A stretch of DNA of 64,000 nt from Ignavibacteriales bacterium UBA1304 (GTDB lineage: Bacteria; Bacteroidota; Ignavibacteria; Ignavibacteriales; Ignavibacteriaceae), in NCBI GenBank assembly GCA_002307295.1, contig DBTY01000039.1, positions 103,040-167,039 of the forward strand, in the 5' to 3' direction. Of this stretch, positions 1 to 9,200 are shown piece by piece. Positions within the stretch are counted from its first letter, which is position 1, and each line of letters opens with the position of its first letter. The translations under genes were made by a program, and so were the position numbers. The notes beneath the pieces are model-generated. The model saw only the letters and a program-made list of their open reading frames with translations, had not been told where the DNA came from and searched no databases.

Positions 1-1
1 C

Positions 2-481
2 GATACAGTGCGGCTTGATCAGTCTGCAAACGGCGTAAAATGGAACCATATTGGCTCTTACTATTTTGACGCGGATACTAATAATTCCGTTAAGATTTCC
101 AATGCTGCAACTACAGCTAACACGGTGGTTGTTGCAGACGCAATAAGAATTTTATCGTTTGACAGTTCCGCCACAGTAACAAAAGTGGAAACCGGATCGC
201 TCGGTTTGCCAAAGGGTTTTTCTCTAAAGCAGAATTATCCAAATCCTTTTAATCCGTCTACTAACATTCAATATGCGCTTAAGACGGCTTCAAAAGTTTC
301 GTTGAAAATATTCGACGTTCTTGGCCGCGAAGTTATGACTCTTGTAAACGAAGAAAAACCTGCCGGGACGTATGACGTGCAGTTTAATACAGGAGCCCAA
401 AAACTTACAAGCGGAGTATATTTTTACAGGCTTATTGCCGATAATTATGCCGAAACAAAAAAGATGATTTTGATGAAATAA
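2..481 (+). CDS. C-terminal part of a secreted protein with golvesin-like domain and T9SS type A sorting domain (5' end outside window)
   Basis: The reading frame is open to the left edge, so the protein is truncated here; the GTG at position 8 is not a believable start. The visible 157 residues begin with a stretch (WNHIGSYYFDADTNNSV...VVVADAIRI) that resembles the golvesin/xanthan-lyase C-terminal beta domain. About 85 residues of type IX secretion sorting domain follow, marked by QNYPNPFNPSTNI, the SLKIFDVLGREV strand and the final GVYFYRL...KKMILMK. In Bacteroidota and Ignavibacteria this tail directs an outer-membrane-translocated protein to the Por machinery, where it is normally cleaved. 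The product is therefore expected to be extracellular or cell-surface. Its enzymatic part is outside the window and cannot be named. Confidence 0.85.
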   Translation, partial: DTVRLDQSANGVKWNHIGSYYFDADTNNSVKISNAATTANTVVVADAIRILSFDSSATVTKVETGSLGLPKGFSLKQNYPNPFNPSTNIQYALKTASKVSLKIFDVLGREVMTLVNEEKPAGTYDVQFNTGAQKLTSGVYFYRLIADNYAETKKMILMK

Positions 482-483
482 GA

Positions 484-520
484 TGCCTCCCCTAAATCCC
501 CTCCTTAAAAAGGAGGAGAT
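484..520. repeat. Palindromic CCTCCTT/AAGGAGG element
   Basis: Arms CCTCCTT (500-506) and AAGGAGG (510-516) enclose AAA, preceded by CCCCTAAATCCC. It lies just after the stop of the T9SS-tailed protein. The sequence looks like a short interspersed palindrome of a kind often seen in intergenic DNA. No long T-run follows, so it is not a canonical terminator, although it could stop or protect the upstream transcript. The rest of 521-730 shows no convincing gene. Confidence 0.45.
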
Positions 521-730
521 TCGGATTGTCCTGAAATAGGTTGACAAAAAAAAGACAGAGGACGATACAGAATAAGAAGACTGTTTATAATAATCTATGA
601 TGTCGATGAGCATCTGCAAATAAACTAAAATATCGGCATAATTGGACGAAAAGCGCCATTTAAAACCCTGTTTTGACCTATACATATATATGTAAATTCC
701 TAAATAATACCCCTGCAATTTCGATAATAT

Positions 731-759
731 AAAAGTGAAAGAATTATTCTTTCACTTTT
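731..759. promoter_or_regulatory. Perfect 13-bp hairpin upstream of the EF-hand gene
   Basis: Arms 731-743 (AAAAGTGAAAGAA) and 747-759 (TTCTTTCACTTTT) pair perfectly around a 3-nt loop, 35 bp before the ATG at 795. The 3' arm ends in TTTT, so it could terminate rightward transcription from the first gene. It could equally be a 5'-UTR stem or an operator for the next gene. The Shine-Dalgarno TAGGAG at 780-785 lies outside the stem. Confidence 0.5.
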
Positions 760-794
760 AATTATTTAATTAATCATTTTTAGGAGTATACATT

Positions 795-1307
795 ATGTCA
801 AGTTCAATTGGCGGAATTAGTAGTACCTACTCTTCAATCTACTCAAGCATTTATAAAGCGCTTGATAAAGATTCTGATGGGAAAGTCAGTAAAAGCGAGT
901 TTGAAACTGTGCTTGGAAGCCAAAACAAAAGCAAGGCTGACGAAATATTTAGCTCTATTGATACGGATGGGGACGGTTCAATTAGCGAAACTGAAAATAC
1001 TACATATCTGCAAAAAGCGACAAGTTCCAGCGGCGGCGTTTCAGCAGATAGTTCAAAAACAACTTCAAGTACTACTGTAACTTCATCCAGTACTGTCACG
1101 TCTTCTATAACTTCGCTAGCCGATCTGATTGCGGCGTTAAACTTATCATCATCATCATCATCAGATACCAGTCAGACTTCGCTTATAAGTTATTTATACG
1201 GAGTTGACGCGGCTAATAATAAAAGCAACGCTCTTTTGGGTTATGATAAAAACGGCAATTTGTCGTCTACCGTAGCTTCTGGAAGCCTTGTTAATTCATT
1301 AGCTTAG
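795..1307 (+). CDS. Ser/Thr-rich EF-hand calcium-binding protein
   Basis: The 170-residue protein has two complete EF-hand loops, DKDSDGKVSKSE (residues 24-35) and DTDGDGSISETE (56-67), with acidic residues at the ligand positions. This makes calcium binding very likely. Residues about 73-105 and 118-130 are low-complexity Ser/Thr linkers. There is no cleavable signal peptide; the N-terminus is MSSSIGGISSTYSS. A second protein in this window (43203-43664) starts similarly (MVSSISGSSS), is also Ser-rich and has a nearly matching ribosome-binding region. The start is supported by TAGGAG 9 bp before ATG. EF-hand proteins with such Ser-rich starts occur in several Gram-negative groups. The export route and role are unknown. 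Confidence 0.8.
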   Translation: MSSSIGGISSTYSSIYSSIYKALDKDSDGKVSKSEFETVLGSQNKSKADEIFSSIDTDGDGSISETENTTYLQKATSSSGGVSADSSKTTSSTTVTSSSTVTSSITSLADLIAALNLSSSSSSDTSQTSLISYLYGVDAANNKSNALLGYDKNGNLSSTVASGSLVNSLA

Positions 1308-1330
1308 TTATTTTTGTCCTTATTCATGCT

Positions 1331-1460
1331 GGTCGTTTGTTTGAATAGATTAGGGAAGGAGCTCGAATTTATTCTAAGATTTCCTTTACGGATCGTTTGT
1401 TTTTATATCATTCAAAATGACCTCAGATGAATAGATTAGGGAAGGACCCCTGATTTATTC
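1331..1460. repeat. Short imperfect direct repeat (period 86 bp)
   Basis: The 19-mer TGAATAGATTAGGGAAGGA occurs at 1342-1360 and again at 1428-1446. Each copy is followed by a similar tail ending in TTTATTC. A second shared word, TCGTTTGTTT, occurs near 1333 and 1393. This fills most of the gap between the EF-hand gene and copA. No ORF or hairpin explains it; it looks like a decayed tandem duplication. Confidence 0.5.
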
Positions 1461-1502
1461 ACACCTTTTTCAGCCGCTTTGCCAATTCTTCATTATCCGA
1501 AC

Positions 1503-3752
1503 TTAATCGCCCTTAAAATTTCTCAATCTCAAAGAATTAGAAACCACGCTAACAGAACTTAAAGCCATTGCAGCAGCCGCAAACATAGGATTCAATATGC
1601 CCAAAGCCGCTATAGGAATGCCGATTATGTTGTAAATAAAAGCCCAAAACAGATTTTGCTTAATTGTATTAATTGTTCGCTTTGAAAGTTTAATGGTTTT
1701 TACAATATCGTTAAGTTCGCCTTTAACAAGCGTAATATCGGCCGTTTCAATTGCTATATCCGTTCCGGTTCCCATTGCAATGCCAACGTCAGCCTGCGCA
1801 AGAGCGGGCGCGTCGTTAATACCGTCTCCGGCCATGGCGGTTATATTTCCCTTTTGCTGAAACTTTTTTATTCGTTCCGCTTTCTCGTTTGGAAGAGCTC
1901 CGGCTATTATGGTATCAATTCCGGCTTCCTTTGCTATAGCTTTTGCAGTTCTTTCGTTATCTCCGGTAATCATCACAATTTTTATTCCCATAGCTTTTAG
2001 GTCGGCTATAGCCGCTTTAGCGCCGGGGCGTATTGAATCTGCAATTGCAATTATTCCAATGGGCTCATTATTTTGAGCCACAAAGACAGGAGTTTTGCCT
2101 TCGTCTGCAAATCTATTTGCAATATCGCTAAAGGCTCCGGTATTTATTGACAGGCTTTGCATGAAAGCCTGATTGCCTGCCGCCGATACTTTTTTGTCAA
2201 TTTCGCCAGTTATGCCAAACCCTGTTTGAGAATTAAAACTCTCAGTGTCGTAAAGTTTTATCCCCTTTGTTAGAGCGCATTCCATAATTGCCGAGGCAAG
2301 CGGGTGTTCCGACTTTTTTTCTAATGAAGCGGCTATCCGAAGCGTCTCTTCCTTGCTGAATCCGGGCAAAGCGTTTATATCGGTAACGGAAGGCTTTCCA
2401 GTTGTGACCGTCCCGGTTTTATCTAACACAAGAGTTTGTATTTTATTTGCAAGTTCAAGGCTCCCGGCGTTTTTTATTAGTATGCCCATCGAAGCGCCTT
2501 TGCCAGTCCCGACCATTATAGCTGTGGGCGTAGCTAATCCCAAAGCGCATGGGCAGGCGATAATCAGTACTGCAATAAATTTAATCATGGCAGAAGCAAA
2601 CGGATCGCCTGCAAAAAATAACCACGCAATAAACGTAATTATGGCTATGCTTATAACTACCGGAACAAATACAGATGCGGTTTTATCCGCCAGAGTCTGA
2701 ATAGGAGCTTTTGAGCCCTGAGCGTCTTCTACCAGTTTAATTATCTGAGCTATAACGGTATCTTTGCCAATTGCCGCAGCGCGGAACTCGATGCTTCCGT
2801 TTTTATTTATTGTCCCTCCGGTTACTTTATCATTGAGAGCTTTTTCTACCGGAAGGCTTTCGCCTGTAATCATCGATTCGTCGATAGAAGTTGCTCCTTT
2901 GGTAATTATGCCGTCCACTGGAATTTTTTCTCCCGGGCGAACCAAGATAATATCGCCTACGGTTAACTTGCTTACCGGCGTTTCTAATTCTTCCCCGCCG
3001 TTTAATACAATAGCTGTCTTAGGCTGCAAACCAATTAGTTTTTTAATTGAATCGGAAGTTTTGGATTTTGCTTTCGCCTCAAGAAGTCTGCCCATCAGAA
3101 TTAAAGTTATAATAGTAGCGGACGTATCAAAATAGATATGTTCATGCGCGTTTGTAATATTTAAAAACTCTGGGAATAAAACGGCTATAGCGCTATAAAC
3201 ATATGCAGTTCCGGTTCCGACTGCAACAAGCGTATTCATATCTACTGCAAAATGAAACAGATTTTTATACGCAATGCTAAAAAACCTTTTGCCAGAAATA
3301 AATATTATAAATGTAGCCGCCAGAAAAAGCAGCTTGTTTATCTGTTCCATCGTGAGCGGAGACGCGCTCATAAACCAGGGAGTCATATATATCATACTCA
3401 CTATCATTATGGGAATAGTAAGCGTAAGGCTGAAAATAAACTCCGATTTTAGTTTTTTGTACGATTCTTTTTGAGAAATATCCTGAACGTCGCCTGACGG
3501 CGTATCCATATCTGCGTTTTTTTTTGTCGCAGGAAGAACAAGCTTATAGCCTGCGTCGTCAATAACTTCCGATAGCGAAGCAAGGTTTGTTTTTGATGAA
3601 TCGTAAGAAAAAGTCGCTTTTTCTGTAGCCAGATTTACGCTTACTTCGTTTACGCCTTCAATTTTAGAAAGAGTCTTCTCCACCCTTTTTACGCAACTTG
3701 CGCAGGTCATCCCCTCAACCGGGAGAGATATTGTACTAATGGTTTTACTCAT
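1503..3752 (-). CDS. copA: Copper-exporting P1B-type ATPase (CopA-like)
   Basis: This 749-residue ATPase pumps Cu(I) across the inner membrane. One N-terminal heavy-metal-associated domain carries GMTCASC (Cys17, Cys20). The membrane part follows, with the CPC metal-transport motif (IIACPCALGLATPTA, near residue 400). Then come the phosphorylation motif DKTGTVTTGKP (Asp near 443), the HP motif SEHPLA and the hinge GDGINDAPALAQADVGIAMG. CPC together with a CxxC HMA domain points to Cu+/Ag+ rather than Zn2+/Cd2+. The start overlaps the stop of the upstream copZ-like gene by one base, so the two are translationally linked. No copper regulator gene is visible beside it. Confidence 0.95.
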   Translation of the reverse strand: MSKTISTISLPVEGMTCASCVKRVEKTLSKIEGVNEVSVNLATEKATFSYDSSKTNLASLSEVIDDAGYKLVLPATKKNADMDTPSGDVQDISQKESYKKLKSEFIFSLTLTIPIMIVSMIYMTPWFMSASPLTMEQINKLLFLAATFIIFISGKRFFSIAYKNLFHFAVDMNTLVAVGTGTAYVYSAIAVLFPEFLNITNAHEHIYFDTSATIITLILMGRLLEAKAKSKTSDSIKKLIGLQPKTAIVLNGGEELETPVSKLTVGDIILVRPGEKIPVDGIITKGATSIDESMITGESLPVEKALNDKVTGGTINKNGSIEFRAAAIGKDTVIAQIIKLVEDAQGSKAPIQTLADKTASVFVPVVISIAIITFIAWLFFAGDPFASAMIKFIAVLIIACPCALGLATPTAIMVGTGKGASMGILIKNAGSLELANKIQTLVLDKTGTVTTGKPSVTDINALPGFSKEETLRIAASLEKKSEHPLASAIMECALTKGIKLYDTESFNSQTGFGITGEIDKKVSAAGNQAFMQSLSINTGAFSDIANRFADEGKTPVFVAQNNEPIGIIAIADSIRPGAKAAIADLKAMGIKIVMITGDNERTAKAIAKEAGIDTIIAGALPNEKAERIKKFQQKGNITAMAGDGINDAPALAQADVGIAMGTGTDIAIETADITLVKGELNDIVKTIKLSKRTINTIKQNLFWAFIYNIIGIPIAALGILNPMFAAAAMALSSVSVVSNSLRLRNFKGD

Positions 3753-3967
3753 TATATGGGCTTTTCTTCTTTCAGTTCAAATCCGGCTTCGTCTACGGCC
3801 GCGGAAATATCTTTAGCGGTCGTTTTTGTTTCGTCATAACTAATTTGCGCGCTTCCAACCTTTACGTCTTTAACTTCAAGCCCCTGGATTTTGTTTAATT
3901 GTTTTTCTAAACTTTTAACGCAATGTCCGCACGACATTCCTTCAATTACTAACTCTGATGTTTTCAT
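3752..3967 (-). CDS. copZ: Copper chaperone, heavy-metal-associated domain protein (CopZ-like)
   Basis: This 71-residue protein is a single HMA fold with the metal-binding motif GMSCGHC (Cys13, Cys16). It contains the usual VKSLEKQL helix and the VKVGSAQISYDE strand. It is expected to shuttle Cu(I) in the cytoplasm and hand it to the adjacent ATPase. It is the first gene of the copZ-copA pair, and its stop shares a base with the copA start. The ATG at 3967 is preferred over an in-frame TTG three codons upstream because an AGG-type ribosome site sits just before it. The 244 bp upstream, to the divergent gene, must hold the promoter; no operator could be assigned with confidence. Confidence 0.9.
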   Translation of the reverse strand: MKTSELVIEGMSCGHCVKSLEKQLNKIQGLEVKDVKVGSAQISYDETKTTAKDISAAVDEAGFELKEEKPI

Positions 3968-4211
3968 ATTATACAACCTGTTTAATGTTTAGCTGCTTAA
4001 AACTTAACGAGTTCGGCGGTTATATTCAAGAAATAATTAAGTATTCTATAATAATATGATGTCCAAAAACGCAGAAAGATTCTCATTTGTAAACTATCAG
4101 ATAACAAAACCGACCGTTTTAAACTTTATTTTTCCGTTCATCATAACTTTTAAATATTAAAATTAAAATTTATTATTTTACGTTCAATAAAAATTAGTCT
4201 TGGAGCAAGAA

Positions 4212-5126
4212 ATGGAAGCTATTCAGAAAAACACAGTTATACTATCCGTATTGTTTTGTATTTCTGTAATTATTCCTTCAACTTTCGCTTATGGCGATAC
4301 AAAAGTAATACAGGAAAAATCGTTCCCAACTTCAGCAGGGAAACAATTAAAAATTGAAACCTCTTCCGGAGATATTGAAGTTACAACATGGGATAAGAAT
4401 GAAGTTTATGTAAAAATATGGGGGAACAAAAAAGCTGAAGAAAAAATGCGTTTCAGTTTTGAAAACCGGGACGGCAATATAGAAATTTATGGCAAAAAAA
4501 GCGGTTCAAGTTTTTTTGGATGGAACAACAATATAAATGTAAAATACGAAGTTAAAGTGCCGCGCCGTTTTTATCCAAGCTTAAAAACAAGCGGAGGAAA
4601 TATTTCGGTTATAAATCTAAAAGGGAATCCTTATTTCCGCACATCCGGCGGAGATATACATGTTGATAAAGTTGAAGGCGATATAAACGGAGAAACTTCC
4701 GGCGGTAATATTAATATCGGTCAGGTCAAAGGGAATACGAAACTATCAACTTCCGGCGGCGAGATTCATGCAAAATGGTTTGAAGGCAATTTGGACGTTC
4801 ATACTTCCGGCGGCAATATAAGTATTGCCGGGCAAAATGGCAGAGTTAACGCAAATACTTCCGGCGGCGACGTTAAGCTTTTTTACCAGGGTCAAAATAA
4901 AGGAATTACTCTTGAAACTTCCGGCGGCAACATTGGAATATTCCTGCCTGCCGATTTTGGAGCTAACGCCCATCTTTCTACCAGCGGAGGAGATATTTCC
5001 TGCGAGCTGAACACTTCAAACGTAGTTAAAATTACTTCTTCAAAATTTGAAGCTAACCTGAATAATGGCGGCGCCGAGCTTATTGCCAGAACTTCCGGCG
5101 GCGATGTGAGAGTAAAAAAGAAATAA
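4212..5126 (+). CDS. Exported DUF4097-type beta-solenoid protein with TSGG repeats
   Basis: The 304-residue protein has an N-terminal signal peptide (about residues 1-27, ending in FAYG). A repeat domain then fills the C-terminal two thirds. Nine copies of TSGG(N/D/E)(I/V) are visible, and the first five intervals are exactly 18 residues. This predicts a regular beta-solenoid as in the DUF4097 putative-adhesin family. The start is the ATG at 4212 with GGAG 6 bp before it; a TTG at 4200 is in frame but overlaps that ribosome site. The function is unknown; surface or periplasmic adhesion or envelope sensing is only inference. It is transcribed away from copZ and ends before a strong bidirectional terminator. 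Confidence 0.8.
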   Translation: MEAIQKNTVILSVLFCISVIIPSTFAYGDTKVIQEKSFPTSAGKQLKIETSSGDIEVTTWDKNEVYVKIWGNKKAEEKMRFSFENRDGNIEIYGKKSGSSFFGWNNNINVKYEVKVPRRFYPSLKTSGGNISVINLKGNPYFRTSGGDIHVDKVEGDINGETSGGNINIGQVKGNTKLSTSGGEIHAKWFEGNLDVHTSGGNISIAGQNGRVNANTSGGDVKLFYQGQNKGITLETSGGNIGIFLPADFGANAHLSTSGGDISCELNTSNVVKITSSKFEANLNNGGAELIARTSGGDVRVKKK

Positions 5127-5200
5127 AAAAGATTTTGAAGCGGGCAATAAAATGCGGCTTTGCTTTGGATTCTCCCTCAAATTGTAGCTAATACAAAATT

Positions 5201-5238
5201 AAAAAAGCGGAACCTTAATTAAAAGGTTCCGCTTTTTT
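5201..5238. terminator. Bidirectional rho-independent terminator
   Basis: Arms 5201-5216 and 5223-5238 form a perfect 16-bp stem with GCGGAACC cores, flanked by A6 on the left and T6 on the right. It separates the rightward DUF4097 gene from the leftward gene ending at 5258, so it can terminate both transcripts. Confidence 0.9.
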
Positions 5239-5257
5239 AATAACGATAATCAAATTC

Positions 5258-6247
5258 CTATTTGTAGGAATTCAATACTCTCATGTAATTAGCTCTTTCG
5301 AACTCGGCTGGATTTGCAACCGAATGGCAGTTCATACTTCCAATCATCTGTTTAACAGATTCATATTCGTGAACTTCCATCCATTTTTCTAAATCAGCAA
5401 GAACTTCTGTAATATGCTTTACGCCATATTTAAGAAGGCTTGACATCATATGCGTTACCTTAGCTCCGGCCATAAGTAGTTTAAGAACGTCCTCAGCCGT
5501 TGTAATACCGCTTGAAGCGGCAATATCGGCTTTAACTATTCCGGAAAGAATAGCAGTCCATCTTAAAGGAAGTCTCATAGCCATTGGCGTGCTTAACAGA
5601 ATGGAAGGCTCTACTTCAAGTTTCTCCAGATTGATATCCGGCTGATAGAATCTGTTAAACAAAACTAAACCGTCCGCTCCAGCTTTATCTAACCTTGAGG
5701 CCAAATTTGCCAGGGCGCTGAAATAAGGGCTTAATTTCATTGTTACAGGAATTTTAACAGTCGATTTTACCGTAGTAAGAATATCAACATAAAGCTGCTC
5801 AATATCCGTTCCGTTTTTATTAGGATCGGTAGCAAGCTGATATATGTTTAATTCAAGAGCGTCTGCTCCTGCCTGTTCTATTTTCTTAGCATAGTCAATC
5901 CATCCGCCCTTGGTAATACCGTTAAGGCTGGCTATGACCGGTATGCTAACCGCTTCTTTAGCTTTTCTTATCTGTTCAAGATAACCTTCCGGTCCAACTT
6001 CATAATTGGCAGCTTCAGGAAAGTAAGTAAGAGCTTCGGCAAAACTATTAGTGTTTTCTGAAGTGTGATGATAAAGCTCTAACGACTCATGTATGATTTG
6101 TTCTTCAAACAATGAATACATTACGATTGCAGATGCGCCCGCGTCTTCAACCGATTTAATTGAATCTAAATGTTTAGATAAAGGTCCGGCTGAAGGGACT
6201 ATAGGGTTTTTAAGTTTTAACCCTAAATACGTTGTTGATAAATCCAT
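5258..6247 (-). CDS. Dihydroorotate dehydrogenase-like FMN oxidoreductase
   Basis: This 329-residue TIM-barrel protein belongs to the dihydroorotate dehydrogenase superfamily: MDLSTTYLGLKLKNPIVPSAGPLS at the N-terminus, PVIASLNGITKGGWIDYAKKIEQAGADALELN, KLSPYF, and SSGITTAEDVLKLLMAGA near the end for FMN phosphate binding. Family members often lie beside pyruvate:ferredoxin oxidoreductase genes, and here it sits 39 bp downstream of nifJ on the same strand, so cotranscription is likely. Whether it makes orotate for pyrimidine synthesis or reduces another substrate cannot be decided from the sequence. The position beside nifJ favours a ferredoxin-linked role, which is inference. Confidence 0.85.
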   Translation of the reverse strand: MDLSTTYLGLKLKNPIVPSAGPLSKHLDSIKSVEDAGASAIVMYSLFEEQIIHESLELYHHTSENTNSFAEALTYFPEAANYEVGPEGYLEQIRKAKEAVSIPVIASLNGITKGGWIDYAKKIEQAGADALELNIYQLATDPNKNGTDIEQLYVDILTTVKSTVKIPVTMKLSPYFSALANLASRLDKAGADGLVLFNRFYQPDINLEKLEVEPSILLSTPMAMRLPLRWTAILSGIVKADIAASSGITTAEDVLKLLMAGAKVTHMMSSLLKYGVKHITEVLADLEKWMEVHEYESVKQMIGSMNCHSVANPAEFERANYMRVLNSYK

Positions 6248-6286
6248 TTTAATTGCCTTATTATTAAAAAATCAATTACAATTATC

Positions 6287-9200
6287 TTATTCCGTCTTTC
6301 CGGTTTTTTCCGGAGTCTGATTAGCCAGATCAGTATAAGTGTTCCAGCGTTTTGTTACGTCGTCCTGAGCTTCTACCATTAGTTTTTCGGCAATTTCAGG
6401 ATTAGACTTTGTAAGCATTTTGTATCTTGTTTCCGCATAAGCGTATTCTCTAAAAGGAATTTTAGCCGCTTTAGATTCAAGCTTAAATGGATTTTTTCCT
6501 TCAAGAATCAATTCAGGATTATATCTGAATAATGGCCAGTGAGCCGATTCAACAGCGGCTTTCTGGTTAGCCATGCCTGTTCTCATATTGATTCCGTGAG
6601 CAATACAGTGGCTGTATGCAAGGATCAAAGAAGGACCGTCGTAAGCTTCAGCCTCAATAAAGGCTTTAACCGTTTGAGCGTCGTTAGCGCCCATTGCAAC
6701 CTTAGCCACATAAATGTTGCCATAAGTCATTGCAATAAGTCCCATGTCTTTTTTGCCCATTGTTTTACCAGCGGCTGCAAACTTAGCTACTGCGGCTCTT
6801 GGAGTAGATTTTGACATCTGACCGCCCGTATTCGAGTAAACTTCGGTATCAAGCACCAATATGTTAACGTTTTTGCCTGAAGCAAGTACATGATCCACGC
6901 CGCCGTAACCAATATCATAAGCCCATCCGTCGCCGCCCATAATCCAAACGGATTTTTTAACGAGGTAATCGGCTACAGACAATAACTGTTTGATTTCGTC
7001 AGTCTGAGGTAGAGATTCTAATTTTTCTTTTAATATTCTAACTCTTTCTCTCTGTTCAAATATCTGTGGTTCAGTTTTTTGAACTGCGTTTACAAGAGCG
7101 TCAACTAAAGTTTCGCCAATCTGAGGAGCTAAACTCTTAACCAGATTTTGAGCGTATTCTTTATGCTTATCAATGGCTAATCTAAAACCAAATCCAAATT
7201 CAGCGTTGTCTTCAAAAAGAGAGTTTGACCATGCCGGACCTCTGCCTTCGTTATTCTTTGCCCATGGAGTCGTAGGTAGGTTGCCGCTATAAATAGAGGA
7301 GCAGCCTGTAGCGTTAGCAATTACGGCTCTATCGCCAAATAACTGGCTAAGCAATTTTACATAAGGAGTTTCGCCGCAGCCTGAGCATGCGCCGGAGAAC
7401 TCGAACAAAGGCTGTAAGAACTGAGAGTCTTTTACAGCGGAAGTGTTTAGCTTGGTTCTGTCAAATTCAGGCAGCTTTAAGAAGAAATCCCAATTAGCTT
7501 TTTCAGATTCGCGTAATGGAAGCTGTTCTGCCATGTTAATTGCTTTAAGTTTAGTTTCTGCTTTATTTTTTGCCGGGCAGACTTCGATGCAAAGACCGCA
7601 GCCTGTGCAATCTTCTGGAGCTACCTGGAGAGTATAAGCGATATTATCGCCAAATTCTTTACTCTTAAATTTAGTAAACTTGAATGATTCAGGCGCGTCT
7701 TTTACAAGAGCTTCGTCATAAATTTTTGCTCTGATTGAAGCGTGAGGGCAAACCAAAGCGCATTTGTTACACTGTATACAAACGGTAGAATCCCAAACAG
7801 GAATTTCAAGAGCGATGTTTCGTTTTTCCCATTGAGCCGTAGCCGTAGGATAAGTGCCGTCTATAGGCATAAGGCTTACTGGAACGCTGTCTCCTTCGCC
7901 CGCAATTAATTTCGCGGTTAACGTCTGAACAAATTCAGGCGCAAGAGGCGAAACAACTTCGGCTAATTTTAATTTGCTTGTTACTGTTTTAGGGACTTCA
8001 ACTTCAAATAGATTTGCAAGAGAGTGATCTACTCCGGCGTTATTCATGGCTACGATTTTTTCGCCTTTTTTGCCGTATGTTTTATAGATTGTCTTTTTAA
8101 TTGCGTCTATTGCCTGATCTGCCGGGATAATATTAGAAATTTTGAAGAAGCAGGTCTGCATGATTGTATTGATACGTCCGCCCAGGTTACAATCAGCTGC
8201 AACTTTGTAAGCGTCAATTATATAGAACTTAATTTTTTTATCAATTATAGTCTGCTGTACGTGCGCAGGCAGCGAATCCCAAACTTCTTCTTTGGAATAT
8301 AGCGTATTTAATAAGAATGTCGATCCTTCAAGAGCGTCTTTTAGGATGTCCATTTTCTCTAAAAATACCTGAACGTGGCAGGCGATAAAATTAGCTTTGT
8401 CAATAAGATAAGTAGATTTAATTTCTTTAGGTCCAAATCTTAAATGCGATACCGTAGTAGAGCCGGATTTCTTTGAATCGTAAACAAAATAACCCTGAGC
8501 GTAATTATCAGTGCCTTCGCCGATGATTTTAATAGAGTTTTTATTTGCGCCAACTGTTCCGTCTGAACCAAGACCATAAAATTTGCATTTAATTGTTTCA
8601 GGAGACTCAACCGAGAATGACGGGTCATATTCTAAGCTTGTATGAGTAACGTCGTCATTTATGCCAATAGTAAAATGATTTTTTGGCTTGTCTTTTGAAA
8701 GCTCTTCGTAAATAGCCTTAATCATAGCGGGAGTAAACTCTTTAGAAGACAATCCATATCTGCCGCCAATAACTTTAGGCAGGTTAAACTGAAGTTCGCC
8801 GTTCATAAATGTTTCTGTAATAGCGCTTACAATATCAGTATAAAGAGGTTCGCCAATTGAACCAGGTTCTTTTGTTCTGTCTAACACTGCTATTGATTTT
8901 ACTGTTTTAGGGAGGGCTGAGATGAAGTTTTTAACTGAGAATGGTCTGTATAATCTTACTTTTAGGAGACCGACCTTTTCGCCTTTTCCGGCAAGGTAAC
9001 TCACTGTCTCTTCAACTGCTTCGGCTCCGGAGCCCATTATTACTATGACTCTTTCAGCGTCTTTAGGACCGTAGTAATCAAACAAATGGTAACTTCTGCC
9101 TGTAAGTTTTGCAAATTTATCCATTTGTTTCTGTACTATATCCGGACATGCGTCATAAAAAGGATTAGAAGTCTCTCTGCCCTGGAAGTAAACGTCAGGG

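Noticed and set aside
290..718. Long open frame on the minus strand opposite the T9SS tail
   Set aside because: It overlaps a clear T9SS sorting domain on the other strand and crosses the palindrome; composition is Phe/Ile/Tyr-rich as expected from a shadow frame.
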